Shown here piece by piece: positions 51,556 through 60,285 of a DNA stretch of 64,000 bases. Location: positions 1-64,000 of the forward strand of contig JANPFP010000144.1 in the NCBI GenBank assembly GCA_031423495.1, written 5' to 3'. The stretch comes from JACPYM01 sp031423495 (GTDB lineage: Bacteria; Acidobacteriota; Blastocatellia; RBC074). Made by a program: the position numbers and the translations under genes. The number at the start of each line of letters is the position of its first letter. Positions within the stretch are counted from its first letter, which is position 1. The notes below the pieces were generated by a model, which saw only the letters and a program-made list of their open reading frames with translations, was not told the origin of the DNA and made no database searches.

Positions 51556-53745
51556 TTAGGCTAAAGAGGCGACCATTTGCAGAAAAGATTGCAACCAGAA
51601 CATCAGGCTGCCCGCCCAGCGCGCCGTTGAAGTAATGGCGACGGTATTGGCGTAGCTGTTGTTGACCTGATTGGCTTCGAGTTGAACGCGATGTTCAGGG
51701 TCAAGCTCGACTGAAACAATGGATTGGTCGTTAGATAAACTGGGCGGAATGCGAAAGCGATGCCAGCGTTCCTTCAGCGGCCAGCTTTCTTTGTGTGCCT
51801 CAGGCTCCGGTCCAACTATGTAGTCCGGTTCTTTCGGCTTGTCGCTTGGAACGTAAATGTACTGGTACTCAACCTGTTCGTTTTTCACCAGCATCGGCAA
51901 TATCTTAACGACCGATTGATCGGCGAGCGTGACGCGAAACTCGTGCGGATACCACGCTTCGCCGTTGCGCCTGACCGTGAACGTATTTTCTCGCGGCGCG
52001 GTGGGGTCAGCCGCTTCGATGGGGCGGCCCAATACGGTTTTCGGTTTGAAGTTCTTAAAGCCCGTGATTTCGTAATCAAGCGTGCCCGTGCCTTCGATAA
52101 ACTGTTTGAAGAACCACGATTGATCCTGCCCGCTGACCTCGTTGACCACGGCATAAAAGTCAGCGGCAGACGGATGCTTAAAGCGCCAGCGCGTGGCGTA
52201 AGTGTGCATGACGCGATCCATCGTCGCTTCGCCCAGCCAGGCTGCCAGCGTGTGCAACATCAAGCCGGTGCGCGCGTAAGCATTCGTCGCGTAGCTGTTG
52301 TCGTCGTAATACTTCCAGGCAGGCGTTTGAATCGGATCGTTGAAAGGCCGATTAAAAGTGTTGATGCGGTAAGGCGCGGTGTGCGGCAATTGAACGGGAA
52401 AACTCCAGACCGGAAAGTTGGCCGGACGCAGCACGAAGCGGTTGTTGCCATAGGCCGTTTGCATCAATTTGATTTCGGTATAAGTCGTGAAGCCTTCATC
52501 CAGCCAAGCCTCTTCGGCTTCGTTCGACGCGACCAGCCCTTGCCAGTATTGATGCGCGAATTCATGCACGATGACGGTTTCGGGATTCTGGTCTTCGCTC
52601 GCCCACCACGCCGTACCCGCTGTGATGAACGTCGGATATTCCATGCCTTCAGCGCCGGTGGCGTTGAAGGGCGGATCAACGATGGTGAGCGTCGAGTAAG
52701 GGTAGCGTCCGTACCAAAGCTGGCAGTATTTCAGCGAATTAAACGCGGCGCGAAAGTGGCGCTCGGCCTGACTGGCGTGTTCGGGTTGCAAGAGCAACGT
52801 GATCTCTACGTTATCGAATTGAAACGATTCGGCAGGGATTTTCAGCCGTTCGCTCATCGGCTTGATGTCTTCGGGTTTGATCCACTCGGCGGCTTTGAAG
52901 CTGCGCTTTAAGACTAAGTAGTTGCTGTCTAACGTCCAGGCAAAATCGTGTACGTTATTTTGCGTGAAGCGATAACTCACCGTGCCGTCGCTGTTGGCTT
53001 GTTCCGTTTGTTGTGCGCCCGTCGCGCCGAGCTTGCCCTTATAGATCGCGGGTACGGTGAGCGTTACGTCGTAATTGCCGAAGTCTGCATAAAATTCCGT
53101 ATTCGCGTGAAACTGATGGCAGTTCCATCCGGCGACAGCCCGCTGGCGTTCGCCCTTTTCTTCCCACACACCAATCTTGGGGAACCATTGCGCGACCAGA
53201 GCGAAATTTCCCCAATAACCGGTGCGCGCATATACACGCGGCAGCCGTGCCGCAAATTGAAGGTCGAGGACAACGGTTTCATTCGGCTTGAGCGGTTTGG
53301 GTAACGCGACGCTGATGACGGTTTGGTCTTCAGCATTTTCATCATCAGGGTGAATGAATTTGAGTTGGCTGGTCAGGTCAGCGCCGTTGACGATTTTCAG
53401 CGCAGTGATTTCGATGTTGCCCCATTCGCCGTCAGCGAACTTGATGCCGCGCAACTGGCCTTTCGATTCTTTGAAAAACGTACTCTGCCGATTTTTGAAA
53501 GCATTCAGGTAAAGATGAAACTGCAACTCGTTGATTGTGTCGGGCGAAGCGTTGCGCCACGTGAGTTGTTCGTTGGCGGTCAGTTTGGTCGGACGTTGCC
53601 GTTCGTCGAGCGCGAGGCGCGCATCAATTTTGTAGCTGGCAATTGGGTTGGGCGCTGGTTCCTGATCGGCTCGCACGGCAGACGAAGCCCCGGCGAGAAA
53701 GCAGGCGGCTGAAAAAAGCGTCACATACACGGAAAGTTTTCGCAT
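51556..53745 (-). CDS. M1-family metallopeptidase, exported
   Basis: 729 residues from the Met at 53745. Signal peptide (KLSVYVTLFSAACFLAGASSAVRA). Zinc aminopeptidase-type fold: a beta-rich N-terminal domain (ASYKIDARLALDERQRPTKL), the TGAEGMEYPTFI segment that stands in for the GAMEN exopeptidase motif, and the metal site VIVHEFAHQYWQGLVAS with the third ligand Glu in EAWLDEGFTTYTE. The proton-donor Tyr lies further on in the helical C-terminal part (NAYARTGLMLHTLAAWLG). It probably trims peptides in the periplasm. The altered GAMEN motif may shift specificity. The next gene in the same direction starts 33 bases later. Confidence 0.93.
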   Translation of the reverse strand: MRKLSVYVTLFSAACFLAGASSAVRADQEPAPNPIASYKIDARLALDERQRPTKLTANEQLTWRNASPDTINELQFHLYLNAFKNRQSTFFKESKGQLRGIKFADGEWGNIEITALKIVNGADLTSQLKFIHPDDENAEDQTVISVALPKPLKPNETVVLDLQFAARLPRVYARTGYWGNFALVAQWFPKIGVWEEKGERQRAVAGWNCHQFHANTEFYADFGNYDVTLTVPAIYKGKLGATGAQQTEQANSDGTVSYRFTQNNVHDFAWTLDSNYLVLKRSFKAAEWIKPEDIKPMSERLKIPAESFQFDNVEITLLLQPEHASQAERHFRAAFNSLKYCQLWYGRYPYSTLTIVDPPFNATGAEGMEYPTFITAGTAWWASEDQNPETVIVHEFAHQYWQGLVASNEAEEAWLDEGFTTYTEIKLMQTAYGNNRFVLRPANFPVWSFPVQLPHTAPYRINTFNRPFNDPIQTPAWKYYDDNSYATNAYARTGLMLHTLAAWLGEATMDRVMHTYATRWRFKHPSAADFYAVVNEVSGQDQSWFFKQFIEGTGTLDYEITGFKNFKPKTVLGRPIEAADPTAPRENTFTVRRNGEAWYPHEFRVTLADQSVVKILPMLVKNEQVEYQYIYVPSDKPKEPDYIVGPEPEAHKESWPLKERWHRFRIPPSLSNDQSIVSVELDPEHRVQLEANQVNNSYANTVAITSTARWAGSLMFWLQSFLQMVASLA

Positions 53746-53904
53746 AAATTCTTCGGTGAGGGATGCCGTTGAAAGTTTATGGTTCAAACCGTTAAGCGGG
53801 GGGAAGCCTTTCGGTCAAGACAGTTACAGTGGGAAAAACGGCGAATTCATCACACGACTTATGCCAGCAGGCTCAGAGCGTGTTAGGGAATTGAATCTCC
53901 GCTT

Positions 53905-54178
53905 TGGCTTGAGGGGGTTTTCGCCACCAAGAAGCACAGAAACCACAAAAACATTGGCAGGTTTCAATTGCCAGCTAACAATTCCAGTCATTTTCCATTT
54001 GAGGTTTTCTATTTTTGATTTGCCATTGCCCCGAATGCTTCAGAAAGCAATGACCAATTTCAAATATCAAATCGCAAATGGAAAGTGACTGTTAGCTGGC
54101 AAATGAAACTTACTAAAACGTTTTTTCCTTTTGTGGTTTCTGTGCTTCTTTGTGGCGAAAGCCCCCTCAGCTTGCCCC
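53905..54178. repeat. Very long nested palindrome (~270 bp) between M1 and trypsin-like protease genes
   Basis: An outer pair of arms (about 53907-53953 and 54126-54177; GAGGGGGTTTTCGCCACCAA, AGAAGCACAGAAACCACAAA and their complement) encloses a second pair (about 53967-54029 and 54040-54110) containing TTGCCAGCTAACA/TGTTAGCTGGCAA and CATTTTCCATTTG/CAAATGGAAAGTG. Matching is imperfect but continues over almost the full length, so the strand could fold into one extended hairpin. The gene-free stretch 53746-54182 holds nothing else. Confidence 0.85.
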
Positions 54179-54182
54179 GCTC

Positions 54183-55376
54183 TTATTTACTCTTGGTGAA
54201 TTTCACCGAACGCACATTGTTGCTGCCATCAAGCGTCGCCACGATATTCGTCACGATTTTTTTATCCTTTTCTTTCTGCGGCTTAAATTCGAGTACTTCG
54301 GTCGTTCCGATTTTGCGGCGTTTGAATTTGTCGCCGAGCGTGCGTTGCGTGTCGTCGAGCGACCAATGCACCAGCATCTCTACGCTGGCGAGAATCCGGT
54401 CGCTTTTGTTGAGCGCGAGGGCGAGGCCGATGTCAGAGGTCAGATACTTCACGGCAAAATCTTCGGTTACGGCAGTCTCGCCGGTTTTTTCGATGGCGGC
54501 GGTGCGGAACATTTCAGCTAGTTCAAAATCGCGCACGACGCCGATGCCGTCTACCAGACGATAGAAAAACGCCAGTCCCGCCCCCGGTTGAATGTAAAGC
54601 GGTTCTTTAGGCGATTGGCCTAAACGGGCGCGCACTACGGTGTTGAGTTGCGGATTCGTCGGGTTTTCTGTCACGACTTGCGGAGCCGTTTGCGTTTGCG
54701 CGACGACGTTCGGACGCGGCGGCAATTGCGCAAAAGTTTTCGTCGCTTCTTCGCCAATCATGCCGCGTACGTAATTGATCGGCACGGCGAAATTGATGTT
54801 CTGTCCGGCGCGCAAGACATAAGTCACGATGCCAATGACTGCGCCGTTCGAGTCAAACAACGCGCCGCCGCTCGAACCTTCGCTAATGGGCGCGGTGATC
54901 TGAAAGACGCGCAGGTTATCCAAACGGCGCATACCGCTGACGACGCCGGTCGAAAGAGAATTGGTGAGTCCTTCGGGACTGCTGATGACGACGATGTTTT
55001 CGCCCGTTTCGGTTTTGTCAGAATCGCCCAGCGTCACGGCGGGCAACTTGAAGCCTTTGATTTTGAGTACCGCCAAATCTTTGGTGTCATCGAAATCCAC
55101 GAGGCTCTCGGTTTTGTATACATCGCCGTTGGGCAGCTTCACGCGGGCTTGGGCTGCGCCTTGAATGACGTGCAGGTTGGTGACGACCGCGCCCGTCGGC
55201 GTCACGATGAATCCGCTGCCTTGTCCGGCGACAAGTCCGCGGGCGTCGAGGGCTTCGACAATGACGACGGCCTGACCTTGTTCGCGTGCGATTTCAGCAG
55301 GCGTCTTGGCTTTTTGCGCGAAGGTCGGCAGACAAAGTAATAAGAGCAACGGAATGATTTTTTTGGTTTGTGACAT
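54183..55376 (-). CDS. Exported S1C trypsin-like serine protease (HtrA-type catalytic domain, no PDZ)
   Basis: 397 residues from the Met at 55376; the longer frame upstream overlaps the Uma2 gene. Signal peptide (KKIIPLLLLLCLPTFAQ). The catalytic triad is complete: His in VTNLHVIQGA, Asp in DDTKDLAVLKI, Ser in ISEGSSGGALFDSNG. The domain ends near residue 215 (NINFAVPINYVRGMI). The C-terminal 170 residues are not a PDZ but a beta-rich unknown domain with VEMLVHWSLDDTQRTLGDKF. It contrasts with the inactive HtrA at 5536-7134. Periplasmic quality control is the likely job. Confidence 0.9.
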   Translation of the reverse strand: MSQTKKIIPLLLLLCLPTFAQKAKTPAEIAREQGQAVVIVEALDARGLVAGQGSGFIVTPTGAVVTNLHVIQGAAQARVKLPNGDVYKTESLVDFDDTKDLAVLKIKGFKLPAVTLGDSDKTETGENIVVISSPEGLTNSLSTGVVSGMRRLDNLRVFQITAPISEGSSGGALFDSNGAVIGIVTYVLRAGQNINFAVPINYVRGMIGEEATKTFAQLPPRPNVVAQTQTAPQVVTENPTNPQLNTVVRARLGQSPKEPLYIQPGAGLAFFYRLVDGIGVVRDFELAEMFRTAAIEKTGETAVTEDFAVKYLTSDIGLALALNKSDRILASVEMLVHWSLDDTQRTLGDKFKRRKIGTTEVLEFKPQKEKDKKIVTNIVATLDGSNNVRSVKFTKSK

Positions 55377-55464
55377 AACTTGATAAAGCGTGAAGGAACG
55401 GTTGGGAATGGATTCCGTAGCCTTGCACGTTGGCGCAGGAGAGCGGTTCCGTAGAGTTTCCAGG

Positions 55465-56109
55465 TCAATCTTGCCAAAGACGCGCAACCGGCAACACAAA
55501 GCCGGGCAAGACCGGTTCGCCGCTGATCGTTTCTGGTTCGTCGAGCTTTTGCATCGGCAAGCCGGGACGATAGACGTAAACCTTGCGTTTGTATGGATCA
55601 ATTAGCCAGCCCAGTTGTGCGCCGTTTTCTATAAATTCTTCTAGCTTGGCTTGCAACGGTTTTAAGCGGTCGGTGCGTGAACGCAACTCAACGACGAAGT
55701 CAGGGCAAAGCGGAGCGAACTTTTCTTGTACTTTTTTGCTTAGGGCGGTCACTCGTTCCTTTCTTATCCATGAGGCATCAGGAGAAAGTTGCGCGCCATT
55801 GGGCAGGATATAGCCTGCGGAAGAGTCATAGCATTTACCTGTACCATCTTCATCCGTCCAGTTTGCCAAGAGTTGATTGAGGCGGGCATTGCGTTCGGCA
55901 GTTCCCAATCCAGCAGGCATCATAATAATCAAGTTACCCTCCTTGGTTAGCTCCAAATGCCAACAGTCATTGGCCTGGCAGAAGTTGAAAAAATCGTCGC
56001 CGCGTAACCGACGGATGACGGGCGCGAAATTCAATACGACCGGATCGGTTTCTTCTGGCAGCGTGTTGTCTTCTTCGATCTCTTTTGCGAAAGCGGGTTG
56101 GGCAGACAT
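55465..56109 (-). CDS. Uma2-family endonuclease-like protein (copy 1)
   Basis: 214 residues from the Met at 56109. Uma2/PD-(D/E)XK fold: FAPVIRRLRGDDFFNFCQ, LELTKEGNLIIMMP, DASWIRKERVTAL, catalytic-type residues in LCPDFVVELRSRTDRLKPLQ (PD and E.R), then AKLEEFIENGAQLGWLIDP. Closely similar along the whole length to the protein at 59587-60252, with shared blocks such as LRSRTDRLKPLQAK and NGAQLGWLIDPYK. The pair flanks a TonB-dependent receptor gene. Function unknown. Confidence 0.88.
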   Translation of the reverse strand: MSAQPAFAKEIEEDNTLPEETDPVVLNFAPVIRRLRGDDFFNFCQANDCWHLELTKEGNLIIMMPAGLGTAERNARLNQLLANWTDEDGTGKCYDSSAGYILPNGAQLSPDASWIRKERVTALSKKVQEKFAPLCPDFVVELRSRTDRLKPLQAKLEEFIENGAQLGWLIDPYKRKVYVYRPGLPMQKLDEPETISGEPVLPGFVLPVARLWQD

Positions 56110-56229
56110 ACAGCGTAAACTCCTTTGCGGCGCAGCATAGCGCAACGCGCAACGCGCCAACAAGAAAGCCGTGCCGTCAAAGCGATCACGTTTTGACGGC
56201 ACGGCTAATGAGTTGCAGAACGTCTTCGC

Positions 56230-59200
56230 TTAAAACACGTAACGCATCGAAAACTGCACATTGCGCGGCGCATAACTATTGGCCGTGCCGATTAGGCGTC
56301 CGAAGTTTGTCGCCGCTAGGTCGAGGCTGGGGAAGCCGTATTGCACGTGGTTAAACGCATTGAACATATCGGCGCGCACGACCAGGCTGTGGCGCTCGAA
56401 CGGCAGCTTGAACGTTTTGAACAAGCTAAGATCGAAGTTTCGCGTACCGTCAATGAAAAAGGTGTTACGTCCCAAAACGCAACAGCCATAATCGCTGGGT
56501 GTGGCCACGCGAAAGGCGGAGCGCGGGATTTGCTCAAGCGCAGTGTTGGGGTTGTTGAACGTACGTCCCAACAGCGATTGATCAAGCAATACCGGGCGAG
56601 CGTCGGTCACACCGTCGAAGTTCAAATCGCCCAAACCTCCGGTGTTGGAAATGGTGAACGGAGTGCCCGCTACCATCTTCATCACGACCGAAGTCTTCCA
56701 GCCGCCGAAAGCCTGTCCCAGAAAATCTTTGCGGCGCTTGAGCCACGGCAGCTCATAGCTGGTGAAAAGCGTCAGCCGATGCGGCGTATGAAAGCGCGAC
56801 AAGGCACGCGCGGCGCGTACGTCCGGCCCCAGTGCGTTGGAATCGCCCGCCCCAACAAAGGTCGCTTCTGAAGTCGTATCAACCGCTTTGCTAAACGTGT
56901 AAGAAGCCTGCACCCAAAGGCCGTGCGAAGTGTTCTTGATCCATTCGAGTTGCAGCCCGTGGTAATAGCTCCACACGTTGTTACTGATAAGTGTGTTGGT
57001 GTTGTACCGCCCGTCAGGGCGACGTTCGTTGGTGCGCGTTAGACGCAAACTGATTTCGTTGGGGCCAATCGGCACGGCATTCGGACAGGTGGCGGTTGGC
57101 AGAATGCCCACCAAGCCTGTGCCTGCGCAAATCGGATCAGCCGCGAGTTTGAGCGTTTGCCCGCGTATGTCTACCGCGCGCGGATCGCCTGCCGGACGAT
57201 TCGCCGCCGTATACAAAACCGCAGGCGCATTGTTCGGGTGATTCGCCACGGTGACGGTTCCCGCGAGCGGCGAAAGCGGCAGATTGTCTGACAGGAAGCG
57301 CAACAAGCCGATGCCACGATTGCCCGAATAAGTCGCGCGAAACGCCGACTTGAACGGTAATTTACGCTCAACCGTGAAGTTCCATTGTTGGGTGTAAGGC
57401 ATTTCCAGATTGGGGTCGGCAAGGGTCAGTGAGTAACGCGCCGTGGGCGGAGCGCCCGGCGTAAACACAAAGCCGTTCGTCGGGTCAGCTAACGTATTCG
57501 AGTTCAAGTAGGAAAGGAACGCGGCGTTAGGAAGATTGAAACGAATGCCTGCCCCCGTTTGCGAAAACACCGATTGAAACAGGCGTCCGTGATAGATGCC
57601 GTAACCGCCGCGCATCGAAGTGTTTTCTTTGCCGCCCGTTATCCTGGCAAGCAGACCGTCTGTCCAGCCGGGGCTGTAAGCGAAACCTACGCGCGGTTGC
57701 CAGTTGTTTTTATCATCGCCATAGCCGTACTCAATGCGTTTTTTTACTTCACGCGGCGCGGCCACGTATTCGTAGCGCACGCCGAGGTTGAGTGTCAGAT
57801 TGGGTTTTATCTTCCAGTTGTCTTCGGCATAAAAGTTCGATTCGTTGATGCGGTTTTCGAGGAAGAACGGGCCATAACCTCTTTGGTAGGTGGCGACACA
57901 GCCATTCAAAAAGGCCGCGTAAGCCGTGCCGTAATTGGTTCCGCCACAGGTCTGATTGAAATTATAAAAGCCGCGCGAAAAGTTATCGGCTTTGTCGTCG
58001 AGTTGTTGTCGGCGGATGTCGGTGCCAGCCTTGATGAAGTGCCGATTGGCAATGATGGACGACACGTTGTAAACGAATTGATGATCGGTCTGAAAACGAT
58101 TGATCGGAAAGTTGCCGGCGTTGCCGATAATCGAACCTGACACCGGGCTGCCGACAAAACGAATGACCGGCGTATCGTCACCGGCTTTGATGCCGACGAG
58201 CGTCGTGCGCAAGCCCAGTCCGTAACGAGCTTCGCCGACTGTCGTGTTCGAGAAAATGTGTGTCCAGGTCGCGCCGAGATTTTGCTGTTTATTATTTTGT
58301 TTGGTGGCTTCACCGATGATGACGTCGGTGTTGTCCAGCACTTGCCGCGTGTATTGATAACGCGCGGTCACGTTGTCGCGCTCAGTGGCAGTCCAATCCA
58401 GCCGCGTCGAATAGTCCTGCAACGGACGATCAAAGCCGGACTCAGCGACAACGGTGCGTGGGCTGCGCGAGTCGTTCGGCACGAGGCGGGTGGGGATGCG
58501 ATTCAACACCGATTCAATAAACGCACGATTGGCGGGCGTGTTGTTCGTCGGAGTGGTTCTGAAAAATTGGCTGCTGTCGCGTTCCGCCGCCAGAAACACG
58601 TCGCGCGTATAGCCCAGCGCGCCAAAATTGCTCACGCGGTCATAGCTGACAAATCCAAAGAGCTTGTTTTTGAAAATCGGGAAACCGAGTACGCCGCCAA
58701 ACTGATTGCGGCGATTGACGGGCTTGGCGACCGCCGTATTGAAATGGCTCTTCGCGTTGAGAAAGCTGCTGTTGTGGTATTCGTAAGCCTCACCGCGAAA
58801 GTTGTTCGTGCCCGATTTGGTTTGCACGAGAATGACTGCGCCGTAACCGCGTCCGAACTCGGCGCTGAAATTATTGGTGATCGCCTGAAACTCTTTGATC
58901 GTAGCGAGTGAAGCGCCCTGACGGTTTTGATTCTCTGACGAATCGTCGTTGTTCACGCCGTTGATTTGAAACGTAGCGCCGCGTGTGCCCGTGCCATTGA
59001 AATTGATCGAAGAACCAGACGAAGCCGTCGGATTGTTTTGTCCACTGGTCGGGTTTTCCTGAAAGCCGGTGAAGGTTTCGGCCAAAGTCAAAAAGTTGCC
59101 TTGATTGGCTACGGGACGATCTACGATTTGCGCCGCGCCGAGACTCTGTTTGATTTCGGCGTTGGTCGTATTGATCGGCGCGGGTTCGGCGGTGATGGTC

Positions 59201-59556
59201 ACTTCGGCGCTAGCCGCCGACGGTTGCAACGCGAAGTTGACGGCCAGCGTTTGATTGAGCGTGACCTCGATGTTTTCGCGTTTGGTTGTCGCAAAGCCCG
59301 TGGATTTGGCGGTTACGTGATAAGCGCCCAGCGGCAGAAACGGCAGGTTATAAAAACCCTCGGCATTCGTTTTGCCCATGCGTATCGCGCCGGTTTCAAG
59401 GTTTCTGGCGGTGATCTCGACGCCAGGGATGACCGCGCTAGTCGAATCAGTTACCGTGCCGTTGAGCGTACCGGTGACGGTTTGCGCATAACTGGCTGGA
59501 GCAATGCTCAACAGACAGGCGCATAAAAGTGCGAATAACAAAGATCGTAATTTCAT
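56230..59556 (-). CDS. Oar-like TonB-dependent receptor (third copy)
   Basis: 1108 residues. Signal peptide (LLFALLCACLLSIAPASYAQ), carboxypeptidase-regulatory-like domain (VTGTLNGTVTDSTSAVIPGVE, FYNLPFLPLGAYHVTAKSTGF), plug (TFQINGVNNDDSSENQNR, ATIKEFQAITNNFSAEFGRG, VQTKSGTNNFRGEAYEYH) and barrel ending NVQFSMRYVF. AAGGAG lies nine bases before the ATG. It sits between two closely related Uma2 genes, suggesting a duplicated block. Ligand unknown. Confidence 0.95.
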   Translation of the reverse strand: MKLRSLLFALLCACLLSIAPASYAQTVTGTLNGTVTDSTSAVIPGVEITARNLETGAIRMGKTNAEGFYNLPFLPLGAYHVTAKSTGFATTKRENIEVTLNQTLAVNFALQPSAASAEVTITAEPAPINTTNAEIKQSLGAAQIVDRPVANQGNFLTLAETFTGFQENPTSGQNNPTASSGSSINFNGTGTRGATFQINGVNNDDSSENQNRQGASLATIKEFQAITNNFSAEFGRGYGAVILVQTKSGTNNFRGEAYEYHNSSFLNAKSHFNTAVAKPVNRRNQFGGVLGFPIFKNKLFGFVSYDRVSNFGALGYTRDVFLAAERDSSQFFRTTPTNNTPANRAFIESVLNRIPTRLVPNDSRSPRTVVAESGFDRPLQDYSTRLDWTATERDNVTARYQYTRQVLDNTDVIIGEATKQNNKQQNLGATWTHIFSNTTVGEARYGLGLRTTLVGIKAGDDTPVIRFVGSPVSGSIIGNAGNFPINRFQTDHQFVYNVSSIIANRHFIKAGTDIRRQQLDDKADNFSRGFYNFNQTCGGTNYGTAYAAFLNGCVATYQRGYGPFFLENRINESNFYAEDNWKIKPNLTLNLGVRYEYVAAPREVKKRIEYGYGDDKNNWQPRVGFAYSPGWTDGLLARITGGKENTSMRGGYGIYHGRLFQSVFSQTGAGIRFNLPNAAFLSYLNSNTLADPTNGFVFTPGAPPTARYSLTLADPNLEMPYTQQWNFTVERKLPFKSAFRATYSGNRGIGLLRFLSDNLPLSPLAGTVTVANHPNNAPAVLYTAANRPAGDPRAVDIRGQTLKLAADPICAGTGLVGILPTATCPNAVPIGPNEISLRLTRTNERRPDGRYNTNTLISNNVWSYYHGLQLEWIKNTSHGLWVQASYTFSKAVDTTSEATFVGAGDSNALGPDVRAARALSRFHTPHRLTLFTSYELPWLKRRKDFLGQAFGGWKTSVVMKMVAGTPFTISNTGGLGDLNFDGVTDARPVLLDQSLLGRTFNNPNTALEQIPRSAFRVATPSDYGCCVLGRNTFFIDGTRNFDLSLFKTFKLPFERHSLVVRADMFNAFNHVQYGFPSLDLAATNFGRLIGTANSYAPRNVQFSMRYVF

Positions 59557-59586
59557 AGGGGGTAACTCCTTACTGCGTGCAGTGAT

Positions 59587-60252
59587 TTAACTTTGCCAGA
59601 GTCGCGCCACGGGCAGTACGAAACCCGGCAACACATTTTCGCCGTTTAATTCAGACGGACTTTCAAGGCATTCAACCAATTGGTTGGGGCGATAGATGTA
59701 AACCTTGTGTTTGTATGGGTCAATCAGCCAGCCCAGTTGCGCGCCGTTTTCGAGATATTCTGTCATCTTGGCCTGCAATGGTTTTAGACGGTCGGTGCGT
59801 GAGCGAAGTTCGATAACGAAATCAGGGCAAAGCGGTACGAATTGCTCTTGTTGCTTGTCACTCAATGCTGCCCAGCGGTCTTTACTTATCCACGCCGCAT
59901 CAGGCGAACGTTCAGCGCCGTTAGGTAAAATGAAACCCGTCGAAGAATCAAAGCATTCGCCCGTCCCATCTTCCTCTGCCCAATTTCCTAAGAGCCGTGA
60001 GAGTCTCGCATTGCGGCGACCGGTTTCGCCGCCGCTGGGCATCATCACAATCAAGTCGCCCTCCTTTGAAAGTTCGAACTTCCACTGCTCATTGAGTTGG
60101 CAGAAGCGGAAAAAATCATCGCCTTGCAATCGTCGCAAAATCGGAGCGAAGCGCAACACGACTGGCTCAACTTCCGTTGGCAGCACGTCATTATTTTGGA
60201 CTGTGTTTTGGACCGTTCTCAGGTCTTCGGCGAATGCGGGTTTGGCGCTCAT
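59587..60252 (-). CDS. Uma2-family endonuclease-like protein (copy 2)
   Basis: 221 residues from the Met at 60252 (MSAKPAFAEDL). Same blocks as copy 1: FAPILRRLQGDDFFRFCQ, MMPSGGETGRRNARLSRLL, LCPDFVIELRSRTDRLKPLQ, NGAQLGWLIDPYKHKV, NVLPGFVLPVARLW. The N-terminus carries a seven-residue insertion with a TVQNTVQNN repeat not found in copy 1. Placed just upstream of the receptor on the same strand; the gap to it is about 30 bases, so the two could be cotranscribed. Confidence 0.88.
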   Translation of the reverse strand: MSAKPAFAEDLRTVQNTVQNNDVLPTEVEPVVLRFAPILRRLQGDDFFRFCQLNEQWKFELSKEGDLIVMMPSGGETGRRNARLSRLLGNWAEEDGTGECFDSSTGFILPNGAERSPDAAWISKDRWAALSDKQQEQFVPLCPDFVIELRSRTDRLKPLQAKMTEYLENGAQLGWLIDPYKHKVYIYRPNQLVECLESPSELNGENVLPGFVLPVARLWQS

Positions 60253-60285
60253 CTTTGCGATACTCCTCACGCGCGCAGCATAAAC

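Noticed and set aside
51760..52911. 383-residue plus-strand frame opposite the M1 peptidase
   Set aside because: Opposite strand carries all M1 motifs; this frame is Arg/Phe/Val-rich noise typical for antisense of GC-rich genes.
55377..55601. N-terminal extension of the trypsin-like protease
   Set aside because: It overlaps the Uma2 gene out of frame and lacks conservation signs; a clear signal peptide starts at 55376.
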